NCBI GenBank assembly: GCA_034440615.1
Contig: JAOTOM010004320.1
Coordinates: forward strand, 124,001 to 188,000
Source of the DNA: Ashinkailepas kermadecensis
Taxonomy: Eukaryota; Arthropoda; Thecostraca; Neolepadidae
Direction: 5' to 3'
Length of the DNA: 64,000 nucleotides
Below, piece by piece: positions 50,105-62,300 of the stretch. The notes under the pieces are model-generated. The model had not been told where the DNA came from. It did no database searches and was given only the letters and a program-made list of their open reading frames with translations. The position numbers were made by a program, and so were the translations under genes. How positions within the stretch are numbered: position 1 is the stretch's first letter; every line of letters starts with the position of its first letter.

Positions 50105-51082
50105 GTGGCTGCGACCGCGACAACCCTGCCTGCTCCTACTATCCTCCATTACCCGACGACGCAGGCTACGCTGGAGGGAAGAGACCTGGCGGCCACCGGT
50201 GGTGGAGAGGTGCCTACCTGCCTCCCTACGGCGACTTCACGCCAGGCTCCTACAAAAATGGCACGCCCATCGCGGTCGACGTCGACAGCGACGATGCCGA
50301 CGCGCTGGACGCGTCGGACAATGCGGACGGCGGTCGGCGTCCCGATATCCTGTTGGTCGGCCTGGATGACGGAGAGGAGGGTCCCGGCCTGCCCGGGACG
50401 GCCAGGGGCACAATCGCCTCCCCAACCGACACTGTTGTGCCACCAGACACTTTCCTGACGAACCTTAATAACCGCAACCGCAAGAAACAGCCAACGACTA
50501 CCCGTGGCCCGGCGGCGCATCGGGATAGGGGAATTCCAGGTGCCGGAGGGTTACCAAAAATAGAGCCAGCAGTCGACCGCAACATCAGCAGACCGAGAGA
50601 AAGTCAAACCTCCCGAAGTGATGGTAGTGACGGCGCAAACGCAGCTGCAAAATCAGGAACCATTTCTGGTGACGGTAGCAATGGTAGAAAGCCGGCCTCT
50701 CACGATATCATACGTGTAGGACCAGCCAATAAAGCAGAAACACCGGCTAGAGATAGTGGTGGGAAATTAGGCGATCAAACTCCTGGAACTCTTCCTGTTT
50801 CAGAGCCCGGTGATGGTACCCCCGGGGACATTGCGACTGGTGAACCAAAAATACCTACACAGGGAATCCCTGATGATGGAAGGCCGGATGATTATACCCC
50901 TACTAGTGGTAAACCATCTTCACGGAGAAACTCTAGCATTTTGAGACCAGGAGCATCAATATCTGATGGTTCAAAACGTCCTTCACTGACAGTTCCTACC
51001 AGGAGGCCGCCAGGAGGTTCTACCAATGACGGCTACGCCTGCGTCAACGACGGCGTCACCGACGGGCGCTGCGTCAGCTCAG
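50105..51082 (+). CDS. Gene 2 chimeric exon: long-exon start joined in frame to half a FOLN-like module
   Basis: 978 bp, phase 1-1, from acceptor GTTTTTAG to donor CTCAG|GTCGGT. The first part (GCDRDNPACSYYPP, then an acidic stretch, then Gly/Ser/Pro/Asp-rich sequence) is the beginning of the long exon. At 51,030/51,031 it switches, after ...GGSTND, to GYACVNDGVTDGRC, the second half of the exon 3 FOLN-like module, together with the exon 3 donor. The fusion keeps both frame and exon phase, so the exon can splice on to the duplicated exon 4. It is the breakpoint of the tandem duplication. Only two of the four module cysteines remain. Confidence 0.88.
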
Positions 51083-51149
51083 GTCGGTGGGTTCAGCTGT
51101 GCTGCGTCGGCCCAGGCTTTTAGCGTCACCAGCGCCGACTGCGTGACCT

Positions 51150-51765
51150 TTGGCCAGTGACGCCATCTGTGCGTATGAGGTATCGCTGTATCCGTCATTG
51201 CCAGCTGCGTGACCATAGGCCAGTGACGTCACCCGTGTGTGCCAGGTGTAGCTGTGTCTGTCAGTGCCAGCTGCGTGACCTTAGGCCAGTGACATCACTT
51301 GTGTATGCCAGGTGTAGCTGTGTCCGTCACAGTGTCACCTGTGCCAGCTGCGTGACCTTCCGCCAGTGACGTCACCTGTGTGTGCCGGATGTGGCTGTGT
51401 CCTTCATTGCCAGCTGCGTGACCTTTGGCCAGTGACGTCACCCGTGTGTGCCGGGTGTGGCTGTGACTGTCACTATGTCACCAGTGCCAGCTTCGTGACC
51501 TTCCGCCAGTGACGTCACCTGTGTGTACCGGATGTGGCTGTGTCCGTCATTGCCAGCTGCGTGACCTTTGGCCAGTGACGTCACCCGTGTGTGCCGGGTG
51601 TGGCTGTGACTGTCACTATGTACCAGTGCCATTCGTGACCTTCCGCCAGTGGCGTCACCTTGTGTGCCGGGTGTGCTGTGTCTGTACTGGTCAGTGCCAG
51701 CTGCGTGACCTTTGGCCAGTGACGTCACCTGTGTGTGCCGGGTGTCGCTGTGTCTGTCACTGTGT
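51150..51765. repeat. CRE-bearing array, copy 2
   Basis: Counterpart of 41,740-42,245. Intact TGACGTCA at 51224, 51367, 51433, 51510, 51576 and 51720; other units have mutated centres (GTGACGCCAT, GTGACATCAC, GTGGCGTCAC). Unit spacing is less regular than in copy 1. Confidence 0.9.
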
Positions 51766-52179
51766 GATGACCGCAGATTGCGACATGATCTGCATGAGAA
51801 CTGAGGTGACAAGCTACGGCGGTGTGCGGGAATGTGCTTTCTAACAACACAATGATCGGAGTGTTCAATTTCTAGCGTCCGAATGTGCCGTTTCAGCACT
51901 AATGGATTTGTGCTGAGTACCCAATCGTAACCATTCCCATTTGGATGCGTCACCTTCTCTCCATCTCACCAAGAGATGAAGAAATCTATCACTTTATGTA
52001 CGATTTACTGCTTATGTCTAATTGATTTTGTGGAAGGCCAGAACATTTTTGGATGAGATGATGTTTCAAAATAACATTGTCTAGGTAAGCATGACTTTTC
52101 GAAGTTAAAAGAAAACAAACACATTGCTGTTATACACTCCGACCTTTGATATGTACATGACTAGATGACATATTTGATT

Positions 52180-52650
52180 TTCGTATGCTGTCACCACTGT
52201 TACCGCCGCCACTGTTATCACAACACCGTCACCACTGACAGTGGTACCATTACCACCGTCACACCATCACCACCGCCACACCATCACCACCGTCACACCA
52301 TCACCACCGTCACACCATCACCACCGTCACACCATCACCACCGTCACACCATCACCACCGCCGACACAGTCACAACAACACCATCATTGACGGTGCTACC
52401 ATGACCACCGTCACACCATCACCACCGCCGACACAGTCACAACAACACCAACACCATTGTCAGTGCTACCATCACCACCGGCGACACCATCACCATCGTC
52501 ACACCATCACCACCGTCACACTATCACCACCGCCGACACAGTCACAACAACACCACCATTGGCGGTGCTACCATCACCACCGTCACACCATCACCACCAT
52601 CACACCGTCACTACCGCCGACACCGTCACACCATCACCACCGCCGCTCCG
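52180..52650. repeat. CACCACCGTCACACCAT-type minisatellite, copy 2
   Basis: Same unit family as 42,664-43,820 but less than half as long; it likewise ends just before the acceptor of the duplicated exon 4. Confidence 0.93.
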
Positions 52651-52682
52651 TCTGACCGTCCGTCTCGTCTCCGTGTCTGCAG

Positions 52683-52907
52683 AGCCGCGGGAGGGCCGCT
52701 GTCCGATCCAGTCCGCGGCCGAGTGCGCCGGCGAGGCAGAGTGCACGTACGACAGCCAGTGCGGCGACGGGCTCAAGTGTTGCGGCGCGCCCGCCTGCCG
52801 CCGCTGTCTGCCCGTCGACACGCTGCGACGCTGCGTCGACATCAGCTGTCCGGAACAGTACGCCTGCGTCGACAGCGCCGCCGACCACGCCCAGTGTTTC
52901 TACACAG
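52683..52907 (+). CDS. Gene 2 exon 4 duplicate: WAP domain fused to FOLN-like module
   Basis: 225 bp, phase 1-1, same acceptor and donor as the exon at 43,859. All eight WAP cysteines and all four FOLN-like cysteines are kept. Differences seen are one Ala-to-Thr change and one silent change in the TGTTGC doublet. The intact frame, splice sites and cysteines suggest it is used, giving the protein a repeated pair of WAP/FOLN units. Confidence 0.92.
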
Positions 52908-52918
52908 GTCAGTGCCGG

Positions 52919-53074
52919 CCGGCGGTGTCAGCCGGTGGTGTCAGCCGGTGGTGTCAGCCGGTGGTGTCAGCCGGTGGTGTCAGCCGGTGGTGTCAGCCGG
53001 TGGTGTCAGCCGGTGGTGTCAGCCGGTGGTGTCAGCCGGTGATGTCAGCCGGTGGTGTCAGCCGGTGGTGTCAA
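52919..53074. repeat. 13-bp minisatellite after duplicated exon 4
   Basis: GGTGGTGTCAGCC units, about eleven, as in copy 1 but with slightly more units and fewer variants. Confidence 0.92.
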
Positions 53075-54126
53075 ATTATTACGGGCCCCAAATCAAAACA
53101 CACATAGCTTTAAAGGAAACAACTTGTGTGCAAACCGTATAAATTTTCCACCCAGCTTGAAGTGACGAGAAATCGTATGATCTGGCAGACCAATTCGCAC
53201 ACATCGTGCTACATCATATCACATGAACCACATGTCAACCGTCGCGAGATCCGGTGCAAGCTGCACTACCACCGAGCAACTCCTTATTCACGTCGCCTTG
53301 AAAAGCCACTGACTGACGCAATGTGCTAGCCGAGCCCAGACTGCAGGTGCGTTTTGTTTCCGTTATCCTTGCTAATCTCAAAACTTTAGCAAATCCGTAA
53401 AGAACACGGTTACCATGCTCGAATGATAAGTGATCTAACCTCTTCATTGCCTGACGCAAGTATGTCAAACCGAATGCCGTCGGATCGGATATGCTTTCAA
53501 AAGGCAAAGCTACATGCCTGGTTTTGCTTCGTCGTTCTAGTAGGCCAAGCCTCTATTTGCGAAGTCTTAGGGCTTGTATCGATCCCGTTGTGCAGTCGAA
53601 GTTTCTATGATACCCAACGCTGACGAAGACTAATCACTTCCCGGCTCTAAGCTAGGAATTTGTCCAAATTATTTCAGTATGCAATACAATAGAATACTGC
53701 TATTGCCATTCACAGGTTTCACTCTATTCCGAACAGAAGTTCCAGGAATTTCGATCAGATGAAGTCCGTAGCCCCTGGTTCGCTTCGCTTCACCATGTTA
53801 TTCTGCACTACCAGATGAAGTATCCATAACTCAGCACAGGGCTGGTGATGCGTCGACACCTCCACATAAAGTTATGCCGGGTCGGTCAATATCACACTGT
53901 GTTTCACTCTATGACTTATTCTCTGTACCATGCAGTGCACTCAGGCACGGAACCACGAGGTGATGTGACCGGGCGTCAACCCCCATTTTGTGCTGTACGA
54001 AGGACCATTTTGCCTGCCCAACCCCTTCTGCAGGCCATTCATGTATGCACGACATGACTTATGCACGATATACGTGCACGACATACATTTTACCATCCGT
54101 GGGATCCTTTCCGTCACCAAGCAAAC

Positions 54127-54198
54127 TTGATTCTGATAAAATCCTGATAAAATCCTGATAAAATCCTGATAAAATCCTGATAAAATCCTGATAAAATA
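54127..54198. repeat. AAATCCTGAT short tandem repeat, expanded in copy 2
   Basis: Six or so units of about 11 bp (AAAATCCTGAT), against about two in copy 1 at 45,299-45,320. Confidence 0.85.
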
Positions 54199-54374
54199 TA
54201 CGACGTACGTTTGATATCGATACAAGGCGAGCCCATTGCTGAGCAACAATGCTTTACACGCAACTTAGATAAAGAAAATCCGCGAAGCCGCTTCGTGCTG
54301 ATGACGTCGCGACAGCAACTTTGTTATCTCCCCACCGACAAGCTTGTTGCCACCTTACGTCATTCCGGCGTAGC

Positions 54375-54409
54375 AGGCATTCGTACCCCCGGAGGGGGTA
54401 CGAATGCCT
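54375..54409. repeat. Perfect 16-bp-arm hairpin, copy 2 only
   Basis: AGGCATTCGTACCCCC, loop GGA, GGGGGTACGAATGCCT. Copy 1 has just the left part (AGGCATTCGTA at about 45,502), then continues with unrelated sequence, so this is a copy-specific snap-back insertion or a deletion in copy 1. Confidence 0.88.
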
Positions 54410-54969
54410 TCTGCTTCACCTGGGTTCGGCCAGCGAACGCCCGGAGTTGCACGGCGAAACTATTTCACGTCGTGCTGGCCCGGCGCATGCAGGTGTCGCA
54501 CCACACACACCCGGGGCCTGCAGCCTCCAGCGGGCGTGCCGAGCATGAGTGCCGCCGTCCGGCAATCACCGCAATCGCGCCCGCTCTCCCACCGTGCCGG
54601 AACTCGTGGCAGAAAGAATGTCGCAGTCCGACATCTGGCTCGGCCCGCAGCGCTGCGCTGCTGCTGCGCAGCGGTCAACACTTGCTCGGATTTGTCGCGC
54701 ACGGAAAATCTGGGGGCAAAGTTTGTTGCACACACGAGTGTAGTAAGCAGCTGAATTGCGGAAAGTGGTCGGATTCGGAGGTTTTACACTTCTCCTATGG
54801 TCTTGCACGAAGCCAATATAGCTAAAACCCTGTCTCCGCCCGATCCGAGATCCATGGCGTCACTTTCTCGTCTTGTGTCACAACTCCCAGCTGACCAATG
54901 TTCGAGAACAACAAACTTGTCTCCTGACTGAAAACAAATTGTCACCAACGCCAGGTACTAAGCTACCGA

Positions 54970-55265
54970 AAAACAAATGTCTGCTTTTGTGCAGAGAAGA
55001 TGAAAAAAACAGGTGTCTGCTGTTGTACAGAACAGGTGTAAAAAGCAGATGTGTGCTATGGTGGAAAAAGGTGGAAAAAAACAGATGTCTCCCGTTTTGC
55101 AGAAAAGGCGTAAAAACATGTGCCTGCTGTTGTGCAGAAAAGGTGCAACAAACAGATAGATGTCTGCTGCTGCTCAGAAAAGGTGCAACAAACAGATGTC
55201 TACTGTTATGCAGAAAAGGTGTAAAAATCAGATGTCTGCTGTTGTGCAGAAAATGTGGAAAAACC
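54970..55265. repeat. About 35-bp minisatellite, copy 2
   Basis: Counterpart of 46,075-46,370, with the same unit text and scattered base changes. Confidence 0.88.
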
Positions 55266-55730
55266 TATGTCTTACGTGACATGAGAACCACCCACACACA
55301 GCGGAAGTTGCATGGCTGTTTGTAGTCACATCAGGCTAGCCTTACCATTTGTGGTGAGACGTTTGTGGTGAGTGTTTCACCGTTCGAATGTTGAAGCAAC
55401 ATTGCGTCTGTATTGCTGTGCTTCATGTCAACTTCACCGTTGTTTTTTCTTCTTCCAACCTGCTTTTTGCATAATGCCCAGTTGCGGACGTGATTCCAGC
55501 TTACAGGCCTGAACAGTTTTAGGCATAGGCTATGCACCCAGAATTTCTTGTCAAGGCCACGTTTAGTCGAAACCAATCCAAGCAACCTAATCATTTGCAA
55601 AACTGCATGTTTTCGAAAACGGTGAATGCAGCCGTACCGCCGACGACACCGGTCGTGCCGCCGACGACGCCGGCCGCACCGAGCGTCGCTCCAGCGCACG
55701 GCGCTAACACGGCGTCTTCCGTGTCGGCAG

Positions 55731-55967
55731 GGGAGAAGATCGGCGTGTGTCCCAACGCGCGCATACCGCTCACCGGCGTGCCGCGCGGCGGCTGCGTCGA
55801 CTCGTGCCGATACGACGCGCAGTGTGAAAACTCGACCAAGTGCTGCTCGAACGGCTGCGCTCGCGAGTGCATGCTCCCCAGGCCGGCGGACTGCAAGGTC
55901 ATCACGTGCAAGGCCGGCTACAGGTGCACTAAGGATCGCAGAGGCGCTGCCATCTGCACCGCCATAC
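55731..55967 (+). CDS. Gene 2 exon 5 duplicate: WAP domain fused to FOLN-like module
   Basis: 237 bp, phase 1-1, acceptor CCGTGTCGGCAG and donor ATAC|GTGAGT as in the exon at 46,835. All cysteines and the NST sequon are kept; one base change gives Asp for Asn before SCRYD. The Pro/Thr-rich reading just upstream is also open in this copy despite several small differences, so an extended exon start cannot be excluded. Confidence 0.92.
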
Positions 55968-57045
55968 GTGAGTGGTGGCGGGCCGCGCAGTGCCGCTGGC
56001 GATTACGTAGGCTGGCGAACTGGACACGTAATGTGCCTGTCAACGGGAAGTTGTCTACGATGTATAAAAAAACGCATTGTAATATCTTGCACGTAACATA
56101 TCGACGCTGAAGATATTTAGGCAACATGGACATGCCCCGATCCCTCACAACGAAGCAAAATCAATTGGATAGATTCATATTGGACAGACAAAGACTAATT
56201 CCATTCAATGGACGTGACATATTCAATCATGTTGTGATGGAAAAAAACAAGGAAAGGAGCATTACATGAGTGGGATTCAAATGGAACAGGAAACTCGATC
56301 AAGAACATGAAGAAAGCCATCAAGGCATGAAGAAATGAAAGTAGTGCGCACCGTTGATATTTCATCATGGTATGCTCCTGCGTTGCCTTCAGGCACATTT
56401 TCCCCTCTTTTTTTATCGATAGTTTGCTGTAAAAATTTTCAAAACCTCTGCTTTTTTCATCAAGGTGTCAGAAATGCGAAGCCAAAACAAAAATTTGTGG
56501 CGTTATCATTGGAGCGATTAATCGTATTCGGTGCGGGGGAGGGTGCAGATCCTGTTCCCCAGTATCGCTTTGCTTGCTGTTCCAAATCCGTTTGGCTGAA
56601 CGGCATACAATTTTTCGAATTTCCCATTAATTGATATGCACACAACACGACAACATTAAAAAATGCATCGGTTCTTCAGAGGCGGTTCCAGACCGTCGTT
56701 TCTGGAAGGCTATCTACAGTGCGCGGGGCGGAAGAAACGCAGAGACACTTGACATATCTTTATAATATGCTTAGAGAAAGCAAATATTGTGAAGCTATAT
56801 GTAAAGCTCATGTAGATAATGAGTGCTGAATATGAACACAAAAATAATTGGCAGAGGCGCACTTCTGTACTCAAAGCAGGATAAGCGCATGGTACTCACT
56901 TAACATCAACATTATCTTGCTCTTTTTGGTCCCCACGGATTTGATTTGATGTTGTTTTCATATAATCATGTACTAGAATCTATGCATTTGCTGTGTATTT
57001 AGTTGTTTATTACCAGGGTCCGCACAATGCGCAAAGCGTTGAAAC

Positions 57046-57397
57046 TTTTTTTTCTTCTTTTTCTTTTTACATAAATGTAATCCGAGTTATTGCTGGGGTG
57101 GCTTTATGAACCAAGGTTCTATTGCTAAGCAGAGCTTGTTGCGTGAACCTTGGCCCCACCACCCGATCCATTAATTCCAGTTCAACGGCATAATTTTGGC
57201 CGAAAGTTTAACGTGCCGTCAATGCACCGACACGGCCGCCCGGTAGCTCCTCCCCGGCCTTATCGGGCCAGCTGCGAACTGACCCTCCCAGCCAGAGGCT
57301 AAATGCGAGCGCGTGAAGCGACTCGAACCCTGTGTTGCCAAGACAGGGGAGACCAGTGCAGGTCAGCGCTCTAACCAACTGAGCTACCGGGGCGGCC
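57046..57397 (-). mobile_element. tRNA-derived SINE, copy-2-specific insertion
   Basis: Same family and orientation as 15,777-16,111: minus-strand start GGCCGCCCCGGTAGCTCAG, A box, B box GGGTTCGAGTC (better preserved than the other copy), body and oligo-A tail. It is flanked by TTGAAAC (57,039-57,045) and TTGAACC (57,398-57,404), probably a short target duplication with one mismatch. The paralogous site in copy 1 (48,131) is empty. Confidence 0.92.
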
Positions 57398-59333
57398 TTG
57401 AACCTTGAACAAGTATGTTGCGCGCATCGCATTGAACAAGCAGCAGCATGTTGCACGTGCGAGATCTCGGGATTTATACCACACCTTTATACCTTGAGTG
57501 ACTGCATATTCTCTCAGGTCACTTTAAAGGTCAATTTTTATTTCGCTAAACAATAAACGTGTTACGTTCAATCATTGCCGGTGTGAAAGCTTGCGGCCGG
57601 TGTGAACTATGCGCTTCAATTTTCACCTTTGAGTTCTCAGAATCTTGCGATGCTACCTATGTGCAACTTGCTGCATTTCGACCTATACGTAAGAGGTCAG
57701 ATGAGGTCAATGTGATGAACACAATTAGCAATTTCCGAAATACTGCCTAAAAAGCACTGTTTTGCGGTACCCGGTCGGTGAACGTAGACGCTAAATTATA
57801 TGTCTAGAGTTTAAGTCAACTCCAGAGTGACCCATAGCATCAAAAGGCCACCTAAGATAAATTTAGATGCTTAATCTAGAAGGGCCTTAAAAACAATGAC
57901 CTATGGAGACAGGCTAGGTGAGTTGTCCATCATTCCATTAGTCCATCAGCGGTGATTTGAGGGCAACACGTTGGAGAAATCGCCAATAGTTCGCGATTTT
58001 TAATAAAAAGTGGCATGAAATGATGCCTGTTGTGACCTGACAGGTCAGTAACATGAGTCCATGACAGACATCATCCAATGGTTTACATCATAAGGTCGAT
58101 AAGGGATGTCCCATCAGGTATGCCAGGGGGGGCCGGGCTGACGTGCCCTCCCCGATCCAAAAGCCCGGTGTCGACTGGGCATGGCCCACAACTGAGATGC
58201 GTGTCACTAGGAATACAAATGTTTCAATCCTCAAAAGATTCGCTTTGTCTTGCCAGGAGTACAGGGTTAACACACGCGCACAGGAGGGACTCTCACATAA
58301 TGTGAACCGGAAGACGAGAAGGATCGGATTCCACCTCCTACGTCAGTTCTGGGAAATTACTGAAGATATCAAAACAAAAATTGGAGGGAACATTACGGCT
58401 GCAGTGATCTCTCTGTAGCGTAGGTTTTGCCACCTATGTGCGGGCGCGCCGCGTTGCTGCCCCACCTCGCCGACGAAACCTTTCTGGCGACCAGCCGGCG
58501 GTCGGTCGGTCTCTTTTGCACCCCAGTAGTTCCTATCTTTATCAATGGATTTAAAAGTTTCTTCTTGCAAAAGAATTGCCCAACCACCAAACCAAAACCA
58601 TTGGATGTGATGATCAATTGTCAACAAATCCACTCAATTGCATTACAATATCATTGTCCGATTTTGAGACATCGTTAAAAGGTAGGAGGGGTGGACGGGC
58701 TCCGCCCACCCCTCCGATGCGGGATGAAGCGAGCCGATAGCGTGACAGAACGCTTGGCATAATCGAACAGAGTTGGGACGACGTTTTTATACATTAATTC
58801 CCCCTCATCACTCGTAGGGTGCGGTAGTAAAAATTATGTAGTGAGTGTGGGTTATGCATTCAGAAAAATGGCCTTCAAAGTTGATCCTGAAATGGTACTA
58901 CTTTCAATGATAGTCACATCAAGCCTAAGTACGGTCTGCGACCGAGAACGTTACTAGCTTAATTGGTAGCATCTTTGCATGAAATACATACTGGTTAGGA
59001 AGTGCATATACACGGGATGTTAATGCATGGGCTGCACGAAACCAAATATCACCTCGGTCTATTAGCTATGTTTTTGATGAAGCCATGAACGGTACCGGCA
59101 TGACAAATATTAATTTGGCTTCACTGCTGATTGTTGGATGCGCGTTGAACTCCCAAATCACAAAATCATGGTCTCTCTGCGCTTGAAGTGCATGATGGTC
59201 GCCGATCTATTCGTGTTCATTGGTTATGCACGTCTCCCGCACGCTGCACACGCGCACCACGTATTATTGCACGTGCACATGCACGCCACCTGCAGCACGA
59301 CATGCACGCCTTGACTTAGTGCACTGTTTTTAG

Positions 59334-62300
59334 GTGGCTGCGATCGCGACAACCCTGCCTGCTCCTACTATCCTCCATTACCCGACGACGCAGGCTACGC
59401 TGGAGGGAAGAGACCTGGCGGCCACCGGTGGTGGGGAGGTGCCTACCTGCCTCCCTACGGCGACTTCACGCCAGGCTCCTACAAAAACGGCACGCCCATC
59501 GCGGTCGACGTCGACAGCGACGATGCCGACGCGCTGGACGCGTCGGACAATGCGGACGGCGGTCGGCGTCCCGATATCCTGTTGGTCGGCCTGGATGACG
59601 GAGAGGAGGGTCCCGGCCTGCCCGGGACGGCCAGGGGCACAATCGCCTCCCCAACCGACATCGTTGTGCCACCAGACACTTTCCTGACGAACCTTAATAA
59701 CCGGAACCGCAAGAAACAGCCAACGACCGGTGGTCCGGCGGTGTATCGGGATAAGGGAATCCCAGGTGCCGGAGAGTTACCAAAAACAGAGCCAGTAGTC
59801 GACCGCAACATCAGCAGACCGAGAGAAAGTCAAACCTCCCGAAGTGGTGGTAGTGACCGCGCAATCGCAGATGCAAAATCAGGAACCATTTCTGGTGACG
59901 GTAGCAATGGTAGAAAGCCGGCTTCTCACGATATCATAGGTGTAGGACCAGACAATAAAGGAGAAACACCGGCTAAAGATAGTGGTGGGAAATTAGGCGA
60001 TCAAACTCCTGGAACTCTTCCTGGGTCAGAGCCCGGTGGTGGTACACCAGGGGACATTGCGACTGGTGAACCAAAAATACCTTCACAGAGAATACCTAGT
60101 GATGGAAGGCCGGATGATTATACCCCTACTAGTCGTAAACCATCTTCACGGAGAAACTCTAGCATTTTGAGACCAGGAGCATCAATCTCGGATGGTTCAA
60201 AACGTCCTTCACTGACAGTGCCTACCAGTAGGCCGCCAGGAGGTTCTACCAATGAAGGTCCTAATAAACCTTCACAGAGGGTGCCTAGTGGCGATATACC
60301 TGTGACTTCCCCTCCCGGTGGTCCCGATAAATCTTCACAGAAATCTCCTAGTGGTGGAAGACCGGGAGACTCCACCTCTGATGGTCCCACACGTTCTTCA
60401 CCGAGAGTTCCTACCAGTGGAACTCCAGGAGGTTCTACCCCTGACGGTCCTGAGAAACCTTCACAGAGAGTGCCCAGTGTTACAAGGCCTGAACTTCCCA
60501 CTCTCGGTGGTCCCGGTAAATATTCACGTTCTGGTGACACCGTTGTGCCACCAGACACTGTCCTGACGAACCTTAATAACCGCAACCGCAAGAAACAGCC
60601 AACGACCGGTGGTCCGGCTGTGTATCGGGATAAGGGAATTCCAGGTGCCGGAGAGTTACCAAAAACAGAGCCAGTAGTTGACCGCAACATCAGCAGACCG
60701 AGAGAAAGTCAAACCTCCCGAAGTGGTGGTAGTGACGGCGCAAACGCAGATGCAAAATCAGGAACCATTTCTGGTGACGGTAACAATGGTAGAAAGCCGG
60801 CTTCTCACGATATCATAGGTGTAGGACCAGCCAATAAAGCAGAAACACCGGCTAGAGATAGTGGTGGGAAATTAGGCGATCAAACTCCTGGAAGTCTTCC
60901 TGGGTCAGAGCCCAATGGTGGTAGACCCAGGGACATTGCGACTGGTGAACCAAAAATACCTTCACAGGGGATCCCTGATGATGGAAGGCCGGATGATTCT
61001 ACCCATACTAGTCGTAAACCATCTTCACGGAGAAACTCTAGCATTTTGAGACCAGGAGCATCAATCTCTGATGGTTCAAAACGTCCTTCACTGACAGTGC
61101 CTACCAGTAGGCCGCCAGGAGGTTCTACCAATGACGGTCCCAATAAACCTTCACAGAGGGTGCCGAGTGGCGATAGACCTGTGATTTCCCCTCCCGGTGG
61201 TCCCGATAAATCTTCAGAGAAAACTCCTAGTGGTGGAAGACTGGGAGACTCCACCTCTGATGGTCCCACACGTTCTTCACCGAGAGTTCCTACCAGTGGA
61301 ACTCCAGGAGGTTCTACCCCTGACGGTCCTGGGAAACCTTTACATAGTGTGCCCAGTGGTACAAGGCCTGAACTTTCCACTCATGGTGGTCCCGGTAAAT
61401 ATTCACAGAGGATTCCTAGTGATGGAAGTGTCGCACCCGCTCTCGCTACCAAATCCGGAAACGGCTTCAGCCATTTGAAAGATGACGTAACTCCTGTTGA
61501 TCCAGATGGCACGATTGTAGGAGCAGCCAGTACACCAGGTTCACCAGATAGAGACCCAATTGGTAGCATCCGCAAAATTAGCACTCCTGCACTGTCTGGA
61601 AAAGGTCCGGGTTTCAATAGCAAAGTAAACATTCCTTCTGCTGGAATACCTTTTGTTTCCTATAGTTACCTTCCACCAGCTGTTGATTTGGGACCTGGCC
61701 GGATGTTGACGAAGAAAACAGTAGATAGCAGGGATAACTATAAGTTAGCTGCATTTTCTTTACCATCGATGGGTAGCGCGGTTGTTTCTTCTGTCTCTCC
61801 TGCAAAAAGCAGTGAATGTAAAAGTGGTGGAATCAATCCAGAATGTAGTAGTGGTGACGTAAGGGGTCTATCTGGATCTAAGGGAAGTGAAGATCAACTA
61901 GAGCCTACAGCTGGCACTAGTCCATCTGGAGCTGGAGTTTCACAATCTGGAGATGATCGTCGTAAGCCTGAATCTGTACGTAGAAGATATCCATATCGGT
62001 CTAGGGGAAATCAAGGATCTCGCGAGAGTAGCGACATATCTGGATCTACTGATGATTCTAGCGAACCAGATATTAAAAATGGAACAGGGTCATATGGGTT
62101 TTCAGATGGGGAAAACCCCAGAGGTGCAAGCCGTCCATCTGAAGAAGGTGATAGTTCTAGAAGACAGGGAAAAACAAATTCAGGAATTCTATTAAGATCT
62201 CCAGCATTGGCATTGAAGGTTGGACAAGATACGGTAGATTCTAAAGATCGGAGTGGATCATCTGGATCTGGTTCTAGAAGACAGGAAAATAAAAATTCAG

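Larger units (their letters stand above)
41096..51030. repeat. Tandem segmental duplication, copy 1 (9,935 bp)
   Basis: The segment runs from inside exon 3 (GGCTACGCC at 41,096) to inside the long exon (ACCAATGAC ending 51,030), and is followed at once by copy 2. It includes the end of exon 3, exons 4 and 5, the first 926 bp of the long exon and all introns between. Coding exons differ from copy 2 by one to a few bases each; introns are similar apart from repeat arrays, a SINE and small hairpin insertions. Confidence 0.95.
51031..60256. repeat. Tandem segmental duplication, copy 2 (about 9.2 kb)
   Basis: Repeats the segment 41,096-51,030 in direct orientation. It is shorter mainly because the 33-bp array has one unit instead of 17 and the CACC array is about 680 bp shorter, and it gains a 352-bp SINE at 57,046. 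The right end lies inside the long exon, which here continues far beyond the breakpoint. Confidence 0.95.

Noticed and set aside
50105..50458. Alternative plus-strand frame starting at the long-exon acceptor
   Set aside because: The phase-1 frame is the one that continues through the exon and matches the downstream homologous sequence; this frame closes early in both copies.
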